From: Blautia wexlerae
GTDB taxonomy: Bacteria > Bacillota > Clostridia > Lachnospirales > Lachnospiraceae
Assembly: GCF_013300825.1 (NCBI RefSeq)
Contig: NZ_JAAIMY010000017.1
Coordinates: forward strand, 1-64,000
Length of the DNA stretch: 64,000 bases
Direction: 5' to 3'
Made by a program: the position numbers and the translations under genes. Numbering within the stretch: the stretch's first letter is position 1; each line of letters begins with the position of its first letter. The notes below the pieces were generated by a model. It had not been told where the DNA came from and did not search any database. It was given only the letters and a program-made list of their open reading frames with translations. Of the stretch, positions 53,251-62,766 are shown piece after piece.

Positions 53251-55095
53251 TTATGAAAGGGATTCGGAAGTTATAAAAATTCCGAGAAACAGCGGCAGAG
53301 CATAGATGATCGGAAATGTATATCTTGGATGTCCCAATGCTGCCGGACCGATGAAGGTAACAGCAAGAGTAAGCAGTAAAGGCAGTCCGAGAAGCAGAAG
53401 TCTGCCGTTCTTTTTACATAAAGCGTAAAGACATACTGTCAGGAGCAGAAAATCGGTAAAGCCCTGATTTACACAGAGACCTAATATTGGAATGTTGCTG
53501 AATTCCAGATAATAAGAGTTTAGAGCCGCTTTTGCTTCCTGATTAGAATATACTGCCTGATAAACATCAGAATAATCAGGATTTTTAATCTGGACAATTT
53601 TTTTCCTGACGCCCAAATAATATTTTGAATTATCTTTCAGAGGGCTGAACAGGCAGTAATTCTGATTTAAAGTTGCATTGATGCACGTTCCTGGATGACG
53701 AAAAAACAATTTAACCCATGTATGAAGGAAATCGAGAAGTTCTCTGGATGAAACATTATTATTAAAGCCGTGCTTGATTCCGTCATAATTAGCAGGATTG
53801 TAATGGCTGGCGTATTCCTCAGGTGTATATTTGATTACTGAAGAAATAGATTGCAATTCGTCATCAGACAAATCATCACTGTGATAAAGCATATAACGTG
53901 CAGTTTGCTGCAGTGGAAGTGCGAACATGGCACGTGTGGAAATTTTTTCTACATTATATTTTTCATATAAGAAAGAGGTATTTACCTTTCCTATACATAA
54001 AGGTACAGTCAGCAATGCAAGAAACAGGATTGCCCAGCGTATGGTTTGTTTTCTGTGCAGGATGAGATATATCTCCCGGCATACAGCAAAGAGAATCAGG
54101 ACTGCAACAACATAAAAACCGTTTTGTCGGAAAAACATACCGAGTACGGCGATAACTGTAAGAACTGGATGTTTCAGGTCCTTTTTGTAAATATCTGTTC
54201 TGAAAATATACCATGTCAGTTCATTCATCAACAGCAGAATAGCAGCATTGTAAAAAATGTCGATGAGCAGAGAAGTAACGTATCCTGCAATGACAGGTGA
54301 AACGGAAAAAATAATAAGTGTTCCAAATAGCCAGTGACGGGGAACATTAAATCTGTTCATGGTAGAAATTGTATAGGCAAGTACCAGTAAAAGGCATAAA
54401 GCCTGGATAAATGCCAGAATAGTCAGACCGATGACCGGACTGCCAAGTGCCGCACCCAGATCGGAAAATCGTCCCAGAAGCTGCGTGTAAATGATTGGAT
54501 GTTGCGAGGTATATGAGCGGACACCATAATACTGTAAAAGGCTGACTTCACTGTCTACCGGGACTGTGAAGGGATAACGGATAATCAGGTGCGGAAGCCA
54601 CAGAATTCCCATAACTATAAAAGATTTGAGAAAACATTTTTTTTCAAATAAAAAAGAAAATAATGTCTCAAATATCTCAGAAACTTTGAGGTTATGGAGA
54701 TGTGGCAGACTGCCAATTGCTTTCAGCATTATCCGGAAAAAGATTGCTCCACCCAGAAACACAAGCAGCAGCTCGGGTAAAACCAGTTTTTGCGAAGTGA
54801 TAGCAATTTTCAGACTGGTATCTGCGGAATAGAATACTCCCATAATGGAACATATGGTAAAAACTATTACAATAATTCCTGCCAGTATCTGAAAAAAAAT
54901 ACCGGATATGTCAGGCTGATTCCGGATGATTTTTTTATATGCCAGAAATAAGACAATCAGTATGCAGGATGAAATGACAGATGAACCTGAAAAAAGGGAA
55001 AATACATGATCTTCTGTGAACGCAAAAGTAAAGAAAAGGGTACTGAGAATTGCGTATATAAAAATACTGAGATCATGTTTTAATATTTGGGGCAT
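53251..55095 (-). CDS. DUF6020-like polytopic membrane protein (left copy)
   Basis: A 614-aa membrane protein with about a dozen helices in the first 370 residues and last 60, and an outer loop between (about 380-540). Features: YPFTVPVDSEVSLLQYYGVR after the fifth or sixth helix, a likely active-site loop with Asp, and ISTRAMFALPLQQTARYML in the loop. This pattern resembles GT-C-type glycosyltransferases (DUF6020 in Firmicutes), which use lipid-linked sugars. It is paralogous to the protein at 56308-58134. First gene of the leftward operon. Confidence 0.78.
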   Translation of the reverse strand: MPQILKHDLSIFIYAILSTLFFTFAFTEDHVFSLFSGSSVISSCILIVLFLAYKKIIRNQPDISGIFFQILAGIIVIVFTICSIMGVFYSADTSLKIAITSQKLVLPELLLVFLGGAIFFRIMLKAIGSLPHLHNLKVSEIFETLFSFLFEKKCFLKSFIVMGILWLPHLIIRYPFTVPVDSEVSLLQYYGVRSYTSQHPIIYTQLLGRFSDLGAALGSPVIGLTILAFIQALCLLLVLAYTISTMNRFNVPRHWLFGTLIIFSVSPVIAGYVTSLLIDIFYNAAILLLMNELTWYIFRTDIYKKDLKHPVLTVIAVLGMFFRQNGFYVVAVLILFAVCREIYLILHRKQTIRWAILFLALLTVPLCIGKVNTSFLYEKYNVEKISTRAMFALPLQQTARYMLYHSDDLSDDELQSISSVIKYTPEEYASHYNPANYDGIKHGFNNNVSSRELLDFLHTWVKLFFRHPGTCINATLNQNYCLFSPLKDNSKYYLGVRKKIVQIKNPDYSDVYQAVYSNQEAKAALNSYYLEFSNIPILGLCVNQGFTDFLLLTVCLYALCKKNGRLLLLGLPLLLTLAVTFIGPAALGHPRYTFPIIYALPLFLGIFITSESLS

Positions 55096-55166
55096 GATAT
55101 GTGTTTCCTTTCTGTTGTATGTTTATGGAGACCTGTTCTGCCGGAAAAAGCCTCCATTCTTACTTA

Positions 55167-55195
55167 AATATAGCAACATTAAAGAAAAAAGTAAA
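55167..55195 (-). promoter_or_regulatory. promoter of the leftward polysaccharide operon
   Basis: On the minus strand -35 TTTACT (55190-55195), 17-bp spacer, -10 TATATT (55167-55172), about 65 nt before the start of the DUF6020-like gene. Confidence 0.65.
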
Positions 55196-55218
55196 TGATA
55201 AGCAGAAAGTTTTTATAG

Positions 55219-55247
55219 TTGACGATTAGCTGGCAGTGTGCAATAAT
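55219..55247 (+). promoter_or_regulatory. promoter of the rightward polysaccharide operon
   Basis: -35 TTGACG (55219-55224), 17-bp spacer, -10 AATAAT (55242-55247). The two operons diverge with only about 25 bp between their -35 boxes. Confidence 0.65.
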
Positions 55248-55261
55248 CGTAAATAGCAGAA

Positions 55262-55283
55262 AGCCCTGAAATGGGCTGTTTTT
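55262..55283 (+). terminator. possible leader attenuator of the glycosyltransferase operon
   Basis: AGCCC/GGGCT stem with 6-nt loop and a G-TTTTT tail, located after the promoter and before the first gene. Short stem, so weak; it might act as an attenuator. Confidence 0.35.
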
Positions 55284-55327
55284 GTGTAACAGAAGGAGAA
55301 AAGACATATATTTTGGAGGAACTTTCA

Positions 55328-56278
55328 ATGTTAGATAAAATAGCAGTTCTGATTCCCTGCTACAATGAAAGTAAATCGATTGCCAAAGTAATTCAGGATA
55401 TGAAAAGGGAACTGCCGGAGGCGACGATTTATGTATATGATAATAATTCTATAGATGGAACAGATGAAATTGCCAGAGAAGAAGGTGCAGTAGTCCGTTA
55501 TGAACATCAGCAGGGAAAAGGAAACGTAATCCGGAGCATGTTCCGGGACATTGATGCACGGTGTTACATTATGGTGGATGGAGACGATACATATCCGGCT
55601 GAATACGCCAGAGAAATGTGTGATAAAGTTCTGAATGACAGGACAGATATGGTTGTAGGAGACAGGCTTTCGTCAACCTATTTCACTGAGAATAAACGTC
55701 CATTCCATAACTTTGGAAACACAATCGTAAGAGGCTTTATTAATCATCTTTTCCACAGCGATATTAAGGATATTATGACCGGATATCGTGCGATGAGTTA
55801 TCGATTTGTAAAAACATTTCCGGTTCTCTCAAGAAATTTTGAGATAGAGACAGAGATGACAATACATGCAATTGATAAAAAGATGCAGGTTGACAATGTG
55901 ATCGTGGAGTACAGAGACCGTCAGGAGGGAAGTGAGTCCAAACTGAATACGTATTCTGACGGAGCGAAAGTATTGAAAACGATATTCAGAATGTATAAAG
56001 ACTATAAGCCGTTACAGTTCTTTTCAGCTATTGCGGCGTTCCTGTTTATCCTTGGAAGTGTATTCTTCATTCCGATTTTAACGAAATACATTGAAGCTGG
56101 CATAGTTACGAGAATTCCAAGTCTGGTTGTTGTATGTTTTGTTATTCTGACGGCCATTATCTGTTGGTTTTCAGGAATTATCCTATCGACACTGGTGCAT
56201 CAGCATAAACAGAGCTTTGAGTTTGAATTAAATACTGTATCAGACAGATTTAAAGAGCTTTGTGATAAAGAGAAATAA
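55328..56278 (+). CDS. family 2 glycosyltransferase, polyprenyl-phosphate sugar synthase-like
   Basis: A GT-A-fold enzyme of 316 aa: AVLIPCYNESKSIAKVI at the start, YDNNSIDGTDEIA, and MVDGDDTYPAE with the DxD metal site (about 95-97), then two C-terminal membrane helices (about 238-258 and 272-300). This resembles dolichol/undecaprenyl-phosphate sugar synthases that charge a lipid carrier for GT-C enzymes. The downstream DUF6020-like membrane protein would be a natural acceptor of such a donor. Start at ATG 55328, with TGGAGGAAC upstream. Confidence 0.9.
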   Translation: MLDKIAVLIPCYNESKSIAKVIQDMKRELPEATIYVYDNNSIDGTDEIAREEGAVVRYEHQQGKGNVIRSMFRDIDARCYIMVDGDDTYPAEYAREMCDKVLNDRTDMVVGDRLSSTYFTENKRPFHNFGNTIVRGFINHLFHSDIKDIMTGYRAMSYRFVKTFPVLSRNFEIETEMTIHAIDKKMQVDNVIVEYRDRQEGSESKLNTYSDGAKVLKTIFRMYKDYKPLQFFSAIAAFLFILGSVFFIPILTKYIEAGIVTRIPSLVVVCFVILTAIICWFSGIILSTLVHQHKQSFEFELNTVSDRFKELCDKEK

Positions 56279-56307
56279 TTGGCGATAGGAAAGGGAAATA
56301 GTTTTTT

Positions 56308-58134
56308 ATGAAAAAGAAATATGGGGTATCCATACTGCTTGCATGGCTGACGGCAATGGTGATATCTTTGTCAGGAGCATATGCAGATGGAGTATCCATG
56401 CTTGATGTACTTGGCAGGGAGATGTATGGGATATCGTTTGATAAATTTATAATATTCATAGGGCTGGCTATTTTCTATGAGAAATCATGGGATACCTTCA
56501 GGAAATCAAGAAGCTGGATTACACATCTGATCGCAGTGATTTTCTCAGCATGTATGCTGATCGGAATTTCCTATTCCGTTCAGGGCAGCTGGGCATTTAT
56601 TATGGGAAGCAAATATCAGATAGTGATAGCTGCTTTTTCTTTTGCGGGATATTTTATTCTGTTTGATGTGGCATTAAGTGTACTGTATTGTTGGCTGGAC
56701 AAAAGAAATATTTGCCGTACAGGGAGAACAGAAGCTTCTTTTTCAAAATTTATAGAAAATCATTATTTTCTGTTTTGTTTTCTTGTCATTTATCTTTGCT
56801 GGTTGCCATTTATTATTATTTTTTTCCCTGGTTCTGTTCCTGCGGATGGATACAGACAGCTGGATATGTTTGTCGGGGGCGAAACATTTACAACACGTCA
56901 TGCATGGGTATTGACAATGTTTGTCGGTGCGTTAATGCAGCTTGGAAGAACCGTCAGTGATAACGCAGGTGTGTTCCTGGTTATTCTGGTGACATCGATT
57001 ATTGAGGATCTGTGTTTTTCATATGCATGTACCAGAGTGCGGAAATGGAAAGCACCGAAATCGTTTTGTATTGCATGTCTTTTATATTTTGCTCTGGTTC
57101 CGTCGTTTGGAGCTTATGCACAGACACTTATAAAAGACAGCACATTTTGTGGAGTATTTGTGTTGTTTATGGTTCTTTATGTTGACTGCGCGATACCGGC
57201 ATTGAGAAAACAGCGTACTCAGAGGGAAATAAGAAAACAGCTGATCTTCCTGATGATAGCAGGAATGTTGGTATGTGTTTGCAGAAATAATGGAGTTTAC
57301 CTTGTTTTTCCCGCAATGATCCTTCTGATATTCCTGATGTCAAAGAAGCAGATGATTCTGATTCTTGTACTTTCACTGACCATATTCGGAGGACACAGAG
57401 TTTCTGAAAAAGTTATAGCACCGAGTCTGGGAATCAAGCCGATTTCCACAAGAGTATATTTTACGATTCCCTTCCAACAGACAGCACGCTATCTGGCAAC
57501 TTATCCGGATGATGTGACAAAGGAAGAGAAAAAGGCGATAAATGCAGTACTGAATTATGACAAACTGGCACAGAGATATAATCCGGAGCTTTCAGATCCG
57601 GTAAAGGCAACTTATAGAGGAGACACGGTAACAAAAGAAAATCTGGAGAATTATTTCCGCGCATGGTTTTCAATGTTTAAGAAACATCCTGGAGTTTATG
57701 TGGAAGCAACACTGCACAATACGTATGGATATTATTATCCGTTCTATACATGTACAGCACAGCATTCTTTTAAGACATATATGAAAAAGAGTGATCATTA
57801 TGTATTTAATTACAAGTATGTAATGCCGAAGGAATGGCGTAAGGCTATGATACGGTATGCGTATTTCTGGGAAAAAGTTCCAGGGTTATCTCAGATTACC
57901 AATGCAGGAACTTATACCTGGTTGCTGATTATTCTGGCAGGATATCTGATACACAGAAAACGCTGGAAGGGAATTCTGGCAATGGCAGCCCCATTTTTGA
58001 ATGTAGCGGTATGTATAGCATCACCTGTAAATGGATTGTATAGATATGTATATCCGATGGCAGCATGCATTTTCTTTATGATTTACTGGTGTCTGGAATA
58101 CGGCGAAAAAGAATTTACAGGAGAAGATTCCTGA
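56308..58134 (+). CDS. DUF6020-like polytopic membrane protein (right copy)
   Basis: 608 aa, with about a dozen helices and a long outer loop (about 375-530), 29 nt after the glycosyltransferase. It shares layout and motifs with the left copy: FPGSVPADGYRQLDMF matches YPFTVPVDSEVSLLQYY, and ISTRVYFTIPFQQTARYLA matches ISTRAMFALPLQQTARYML, then KHPGVYVEATLHNTYG. Likely a GT-C-type glycosyltransferase using the lipid-linked sugar made by its neighbour. Overall divergence suggests an old duplication, not a recent one. Confidence 0.78.
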   Translation: MKKKYGVSILLAWLTAMVISLSGAYADGVSMLDVLGREMYGISFDKFIIFIGLAIFYEKSWDTFRKSRSWITHLIAVIFSACMLIGISYSVQGSWAFIMGSKYQIVIAAFSFAGYFILFDVALSVLYCWLDKRNICRTGRTEASFSKFIENHYFLFCFLVIYLCWLPFIIIFFPGSVPADGYRQLDMFVGGETFTTRHAWVLTMFVGALMQLGRTVSDNAGVFLVILVTSIIEDLCFSYACTRVRKWKAPKSFCIACLLYFALVPSFGAYAQTLIKDSTFCGVFVLFMVLYVDCAIPALRKQRTQREIRKQLIFLMIAGMLVCVCRNNGVYLVFPAMILLIFLMSKKQMILILVLSLTIFGGHRVSEKVIAPSLGIKPISTRVYFTIPFQQTARYLATYPDDVTKEEKKAINAVLNYDKLAQRYNPELSDPVKATYRGDTVTKENLENYFRAWFSMFKKHPGVYVEATLHNTYGYYYPFYTCTAQHSFKTYMKKSDHYVFNYKYVMPKEWRKAMIRYAYFWEKVPGLSQITNAGTYTWLLIILAGYLIHRKRWKGILAMAAPFLNVAVCIASPVNGLYRYVYPMAACIFFMIYWCLEYGEKEFTGEDS

Positions 58135-58217
58135 TTGCTGTTGGGAGATATGCATAAGTTATTGTAAAAAAGGAATGTTGCAGAAAAATCTTCGGAGAAA
58201 TTAATAAGCAGAAACAG

Positions 58218-58252
58218 GCGTCTGGAATGCTTGACAATCCAGGCGCTTTTTT
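58218..58252 (+). terminator. terminator after the rightward polysaccharide operon
   Basis: GCGTCTGGA / TCCAGGCGC with one mismatch, 11-nt loop, then six T. Confidence 0.9.
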
Positions 58253-58399
58253 GTATAATACAGAAATTGTGAATATCCTAGAATAAGTCTGCCCTTTTTC
58301 AGGTATGATGTATCAGGAAGCACATAAATCCATGTAGTGATCCGGGGTGCAAAGAAATGCAGAAGACTATACCGGATGTTGAAAGGGAGTAAGGTTATT

Positions 58400-58882
58400 A
58401 TGGAAGAAAAGAAAAACTTACTAACTTATGCAGGACTTAAAAAATTAGAAGAAGAGCTGCATGATTTAAAGGTAGTAAAGAGAAAAGAAGTAGCAGAGAA
58501 AATTAAGGAAGCCAGAGAACAGGGCGACTTATCTGAGAATGCGGAATACGATGCAGCGAAAGACGAACAGAGAGACATTGAAGCACGTATCGAAGAAATC
58601 GAGAAGATCTTAAAGAATGCTGAAGTCGTTGTAGAGGACGAAGTAGATCTGGACAAGATCAGCGTTGGATGTAAAGTTAAAGTACACGATTTTGAATTTG
58701 AAGAAGATATCGAACTGAAGATCGTAGGTTCCACAGAGGCAAACAGTCTTGAAGGCAAGATCTCCAATGAATCTCCTGTTGGCAAAGCACTTATAGGTGC
58801 TCATACAGGCGATGTGGTAGAAGTTGAAATGCCGGCTGGAATCATGAAATACAAAGTTCTGGAAATTCAGAGAAACGTATAA
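58400..58882 (+). CDS. greA: transcription elongation factor GreA
   Basis: It rescues backtracked RNA polymerase by stimulating transcript cleavage. The N-terminal coiled coil (1-75) carries [19 protein letters not shown] with the acidic tip (Asp/Glu of DLSENAEY) and the C-terminal FKBP-like domain ends with [21 protein letters not shown]. 160 aa, standard. I use ATG 58400, after AAAGGGAG. It precedes lysS, as is common in Firmicutes. Confidence 0.96.
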   Translation: MEEKKNLLTYAGLKKLEEELHDLKVVKRKEVAEKIKEAREQGDLSENAEYDAAKDEQRDIEARIEEIEKILKNAEVVVEDEVDLDKISVGCKVKVHDFEFEEDIELKIVGSTEANSLEGKISNESPVGKALIGAHTGDVVEVEMPAGIMKYKVLEIQRNV

Positions 58883-58896
58883 GAGACGGATGACTG

Positions 58897-58940
58897 AGGT
58901 GCGCGTAGAGATTTACCATGCAAAGGCATAACGCGCACCT
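58897..58940 (+). terminator. hairpin between greA and lysS
   Basis: Perfect 9-bp AGGTGCGCG / CGCGCACCT with a 26-nt loop; only TTTCTC follows, so termination is uncertain. The remaining 160 bp before lysS have several CTGATA motifs but no T-box signature. Confidence 0.55.
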
Positions 58941-59100
58941 TTCTCTGATTATATAAGCAGATAATGAGAATATCTGTATATCTGATAAACTGATATCTGA
59001 AAATACAGGATTCTGATAAACGGAATCTTCTGTTACGTCTGATATCACATAGAAATGTAGAATAAATAATAATTATACAAGTATATAAGGAGGAACCAAG

Positions 59101-61137
59101 GTGGCACAGCAGAAGCAGGAACAGGATTTAAACCAGTTACTGAAGGTACGTCGCGATAAGCTTGCAGATCTTCAGGCTAATGGAAAAGACCCATTTCAGA
59201 TCACAAAGTTTAACCAGACTCATCACTCAATGGAAGTGAAGAATCTTTATGAAGCACATGAGGCAGAACTTCTCAAAGATCGTGCAGAAGTAGATGTAAC
59301 AGGTCTTGATGAAGAACAGGCAAAGGAAGCTGTTAAGAAAGATTATGAAGAGAGAAGAGAAATCATGGACGCAAGCCCGATCCACGTAGCGATCGCAGGC
59401 CGTATGATGTTCAAGAGAGTTATGGGCAAGGCTTCTTTCTGCAATATCCAGGATTTACAGGGAAATATTCAGGTATATGTAGCAAGAGATGCCATTGGGG
59501 CAGACTCCTATGCAGATTTCAAGAAATCTGATATCGGTGATATCTTCGGACTGGAAGGTTTTGCATTCAGAACAAGAACAGGTGAGATTTCTATCCATGC
59601 AGAAAGCATGACTCTTCTTTCCAAGAGCTTACAGATTCTTCCTGAGAAATTCCATGGACTGACAGATACAGATATGCGTTATCGTCAGAGATATGTAGAC
59701 CTTATCATGAATCAGGACAGCAAGAACGTATTTATCAAACGTTCCCAGATTCTGAAAGAAATCCGTAACTTCCTTGCAGACCGTGACTTCATGGAAGTGG
59801 AAACTCCGATGCTGGTTGCAAATGCAGGCGGTGCTGCAGCAAGACCTTTTGAGACTCATTATAATGCACTGAACGAAGATGTTAAGCTTCGTATTTCTCT
59901 TGAGCTTTATCTGAAGAGACTGATCGTTGGTGGTCTTGAGAGAGTTTATGAGATCGGACGTGTATTCCGTAATGAAGGTGTAGATACCCGTCATAATCCG
60001 GAGTTCACTCTGATGGAGCTTTATCAGGCATATACAGATTATGAAGGTATGATGGAACTGACTGAGTCCATGTTCCGTTATCTGGCAGAGAAGGTTTGTG
60101 GTTCTGCGAAGATTTCCTATAATGGTATCGAGATCGACCTCAGCAAACCTTTTGAACGTCTGACCATGAACGATGCGATCAAGAAATACGCAGGAATTGA
60201 CTTTGATGAAGTTGCAGATGATGAAGCAGCTAAGAAGCTTGCAGATGAGCATCATATTGAATATGAAGAACGTCATAAGAAGGGTGATATCATCAACCTG
60301 TTCTTCGAGGAATACTGTGAGAAAGAACTGATCCAGCCAACATTTATCATGGATCATCCGATCGAGATTTCTCCGCTGACAAAGAAGAAACCTTCTGATC
60401 CGAATAAGGTAGAGCGTTTCGAGCTGTTCATCAATACATGGGAAATGTGTAACGCATATTCCGAACTCAATGATCCGATTGACCAGAGAGAGCGTTTCAA
60501 AGCACAGGATGCTCTTGCTGATGCAGGAGATGAGGAAGCGAACCATACAGATGAAGACTTCCTGAACGCACTGGAGATCGGTATGCCGCCTACAGGTGGT
60601 ATCGGATACGGAATTGACCGTCTTGTTATGCTGCTTACAGACAGCCAGGCAATTCGTGACGTACTTCTGTTCCCGACAATGAAGTCACAGGGAGCTGCTA
60701 AGAACGAAGCAAACAACGTTGCGCAGGCTAAAACGGTTTCAGAAAAGCCAGTTGAGAAGATTGATTTTTCAAAGGTAGAAATCGAACCATTGTTCAAAGA
60801 TGAGGTAGATTTTGAGACTTTCAGCAAGTCCGATTTCCGTGCAGTAAAGGTAAAAGAGTGTGTCGCAGTGCCGAAGTCAAAGAAACTTTTACAGTTTACT
60901 CTGGATGATGGAACAGGCGTAGAACGTACCATTTTAAGCGGTATTCACGCATTCTACGAACCAGAAGAACTGGTAGGTAAGACACTTATAGCTATCACAA
61001 ATCTGCCACCTAGAGCAATGATGGGAATTGAATCTTGTGGAATGTTACTTAGTGCAATCCATGAAGAAGAGGGCGAAGAAAAACTTCATCTTCTGATGGT
61101 AGATGACCATATTCCGGCTGGTGCAAAGCTGTACTAA
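59101..61137 (+). CDS. lysS: lysyl-tRNA synthetase, class II, with C-terminal tRNA-binding domain
   Basis: It charges tRNA-Lys. N-terminal anticodon-binding OB fold (about 65-170), class II catalytic core with motif 2 ([20 protein letters not shown]) and motif 3 ([13 protein letters not shown]). Ordinary bacterial LysRS ends near 500; this chain continues to 678 through a linker into a Trbp111/EMAPII-like OB domain (about 570-678; [35 protein letters not shown]), as seen at the end of MetRS. It probably increases tRNA affinity. GTG start 59101 after AAGGAGGAACC. Confidence 0.95.
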   Translation: MAQQKQEQDLNQLLKVRRDKLADLQANGKDPFQITKFNQTHHSMEVKNLYEAHEAELLKDRAEVDVTGLDEEQAKEAVKKDYEERREIMDASPIHVAIAGRMMFKRVMGKASFCNIQDLQGNIQVYVARDAIGADSYADFKKSDIGDIFGLEGFAFRTRTGEISIHAESMTLLSKSLQILPEKFHGLTDTDMRYRQRYVDLIMNQDSKNVFIKRSQILKEIRNFLADRDFMEVETPMLVANAGGAAARPFETHYNALNEDVKLRISLELYLKRLIVGGLERVYEIGRVFRNEGVDTRHNPEFTLMELYQAYTDYEGMMELTESMFRYLAEKVCGSAKISYNGIEIDLSKPFERLTMNDAIKKYAGIDFDEVADDEAAKKLADEHHIEYEERHKKGDIINLFFEEYCEKELIQPTFIMDHPIEISPLTKKKPSDPNKVERFELFINTWEMCNAYSELNDPIDQRERFKAQDALADAGDEEANHTDEDFLNALEIGMPPTGGIGYGIDRLVMLLTDSQAIRDVLLFPTMKSQGAAKNEANNVAQAKTVSEKPVEKIDFSKVEIEPLFKDEVDFETFSKSDFRAVKVKECVAVPKSKKLLQFTLDDGTGVERTILSGIHAFYEPEELVGKTLIAITNLPPRAMMGIESCGMLLSAIHEEEGEEKLHLLMVDDHIPAGAKLY

Positions 61138-61308
61138 AATTAAATATAAAATGTCTAAAACCATGATGTCAGACCGCATTTGACAACAAAATTTGGGAGA
61201 ATGATGAATCGTTATGAAGCATGACGAATTTCAGGTGAAAGGGCACAGGTTTGAGAATGAAATCAAAATTGATTCACTGGATCAATGATTGATATGCATG
61301 ACAACAAG

Positions 61309-61346
61309 AGCACTTCTTAGAGTTAATCTGAGAGGTGCTTTTTTTC
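61309..61346 (+). terminator. terminator after lysS
   Basis: GAGCACTTCTTAGA pairs with TCTGAGAGGTGC (with G-T pairs), then seven T. The space from lysS to here (61138-61308) shows no gene. Confidence 0.85.
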
Positions 61347-61414
61347 GTACTAAAAAATATACCCCGGCAGTCAACTTCTGTAAAACAGTGAATCAAATAT
61401 TGGAGGAAAACATC

Positions 61415-61576
61415 ATGGATAAAAATTATAAACCAATCACAAGTATGAAAGAAGTACCGGAGCAGCTTAGAAAATTGCGCCGACAGTATCTGCGTTATCA
61501 ACAGGCAGAGATTATTTACAGCATCTCTCATCAAGTAAATGAAAAGCAGGAAAACAGTGTTCGATTAAAGGAATGA
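61415..61576 (+). CDS. 53-aa small protein of the relic element, DUF6462-like N-terminus
   Basis: TTGGAGGAAAA precedes ATG 61415. The segment RKLRRQYLRYQQAEIIYSI (about 19-37) resembles KLAKKFVRYQEGAELYSI of the DUF6462 protein 1 kb downstream, so this may be a shortened paralogue. Such small proteins sit beside integrases in Lachnospiraceae integrative elements. Basic, soluble. It may be a fragment: the C-terminal part of the family is missing. Confidence 0.5.
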   Translation: MDKNYKPITSMKEVPEQLRKLRRQYLRYQQAEIIYSISHQVNEKQENSVRLKE

Positions 61577-61687
61577 TGGGTGGCAGAGTCATTGAAGCAA
61601 ATATAGATTTTTATAGATACCCTATTTGCCACCTGCCGTCTGCTGGTGCATGAATACTTTCAAGTATCAGGAGTAAGTAAAAGTAGA

Positions 61688-61741
61688 TTGACAGATAATA
61701 TAGAAAAGCGTATTATAATAATAAGAGGTGGGATATCCCAC
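61688..61741 (+). promoter_or_regulatory. promoter and 14-bp operator of the antitoxin gene
   Basis: -35 TTGACA (61688-61693), 17-bp spacer, -10 TATTAT (61711-61716), then perfect palindrome GTGGGATATCCCAC (61728-61741) at about +10. Autorepression by the antitoxin is the expected use. Confidence 0.72.
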
Positions 61742-61769
61742 ACAAATGCTTGCGTAGGAGGTGTTGGTA

Positions 61770-62009
61770 ATGGAAGCGATGAAAGATTATGTTGCCCATC
61801 TGGATAACAAAAAAAGAATTACGCTCAGAGGAGCTGCTTATCAGTATTACAATGTAAAAGAATACGGAAATGGCTGCATTATTCTGGAACCTCGGGAACT
61901 GGCAGTGCCAGAGAGCATTTCAGCCAGAACTCTGGCAGATATGGATCGTGCAGTAAGTAACTTTAAGAGAGGCGATGTTTCCCCGGCTATTGACCTGTCA
62001 GATTTTTAA
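61770..62009 (+). CDS. type II antitoxin-like protein
   Basis: A 79-aa protein: KDYVAHLDNKKRITLRGA resembles the SpoVT/AbrB-like opening of small antitoxins, and the C-terminal DMDRAVSNFKRGDVSPAIDL is the acidic tail that wraps the toxin. The toxin-type gene begins 12 nt downstream. I start at ATG 61770, 8 nt after AGGAGG. It appears intact. With the toxin interrupted, this is probably an orphan antitoxin that may still repress its promoter. Confidence 0.75.
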   Translation: MEAMKDYVAHLDNKKRITLRGAAYQYYNVKEYGNGCIILEPRELAVPESISARTLADMDRAVSNFKRGDVSPAIDLSDF

Positions 62010-62021
62010 AAGGAATAAGAG

Positions 62022-62390
62022 ATGAATTTTAATATACGAATGGGAATTCCTGAAATGTAGGAACTTTGGTTAGATCTGCAGGAGAAATATCGTTCCGGTA
62101 ATATAAAAAAGAAGGAAGAACAGTTGTATAAAAAATGGGGAAAGGCTTTAAAGCTGTTGTCGGCTGATCCGGGTTATCCGAGTCTTCAAACCCATGAAAT
62201 AGAGCCATTATCCAGACGTTATGAAATGAAAGTGTGGCAATCATATCTGGAAAATAAAACCAGTGGCGCAATGAGAATGTACTGGGTTTATGGACCAGAC
62301 CAGAAAGATATTACAATTATCGGACTGGAACCACATCCGGAAGATAAGAAAAATGGCGCATACGACCGAATTTCACTGTCGGATTTGTAG
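62022..62390 (+). pseudogene. RelE/ParE-family toxin interrupted by an amber codon
   Basis: The frame reads MNFNIRMGIPEM, TAG (62058-62060), then ELWLDLQEKYRSG and on through KKWGKALKLLSADPGYPSL, SRRYEMKVWQSYLEN, MRMYWVYGPDQKDITI and LEPHPEDKKNGAYDR. The remainder is a complete toxin of about 122 aa. Only codon 13 is lost, most simply a CAG to TAG change. Restart at TTG 62124 could make an N-terminally shortened protein but has no good site. Non-functional unless the amber is suppressed. Confidence 0.82.
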
Positions 62391-62418
62391 AATAAAACTG
62401 AATATGGAACTAAAACAC

Positions 62419-62458
62419 GAGCAGTTAGTCTATGAAAAACAGGTTAGCTGCTTTTTTC
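62419..62458 (+). terminator. terminator after the toxin remnant
   Basis: GAGCAGTTA / TTAGCTGC imperfect stem with a long loop, then six T. Confidence 0.7.
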
Positions 62459-62481
62459 ATGCAAAAAGGGAGGTGTCGTGT

Positions 62482-62673
62482 ATGGGATATGCACGTAAAG
62501 ATGTAGAGAAAACAAAGAAATTAGCAAAGAAATTTGTCCGTTATCAGGAAGGGGCAGAGCTTTACAGCATTGGACTGACGAAAGAAGCCAAAGCAGTGTA
62601 TAAGATTGACAAGGTTGCTCTTGTAAACTGTGAGATTTTTGAAAAGTATCTGGAGACATTTCGGATTGCGTAG
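62482..62673 (+). CDS. DUF6462-family small protein
   Basis: A 63-aa protein: YARKDVEKTKKLAKKFVRYQ and AELYSIGLTKEAKAVYKIDK, then LVNCEIFEKYLETFRI. This matches the small HTH-like DUF6462 proteins near integrases and mobilisation genes in Lachnospiraceae. From memory of the family, a few residues between SIGLTK and EAKAVY may be missing here. AAAGGGAGG precedes ATG 62482. Possibly an excisionase-like or control protein. Confidence 0.7.
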   Translation: MGYARKDVEKTKKLAKKFVRYQEGAELYSIGLTKEAKAVYKIDKVALVNCEIFEKYLETFRIA

Positions 62674-62766
62674 GGAACAGAAGAAAATCGTGGAAGGACA
62701 AAAAATAAGGATCGACTTCTTGTCATGCGAAAAATATAATGTGGATGTGGAGGAATAAGAACAGAT

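Noticed and set aside
58941-59100. Possible T-box or riboswitch before lysS
   Set aside because: No T-box sequence, specifier loop or terminator pair; only scattered CTGATA motifs.
59629-60546. 305-codon minus-strand frame opposite lysS
   Set aside because: Shadow frame; no start signal and unnatural composition.
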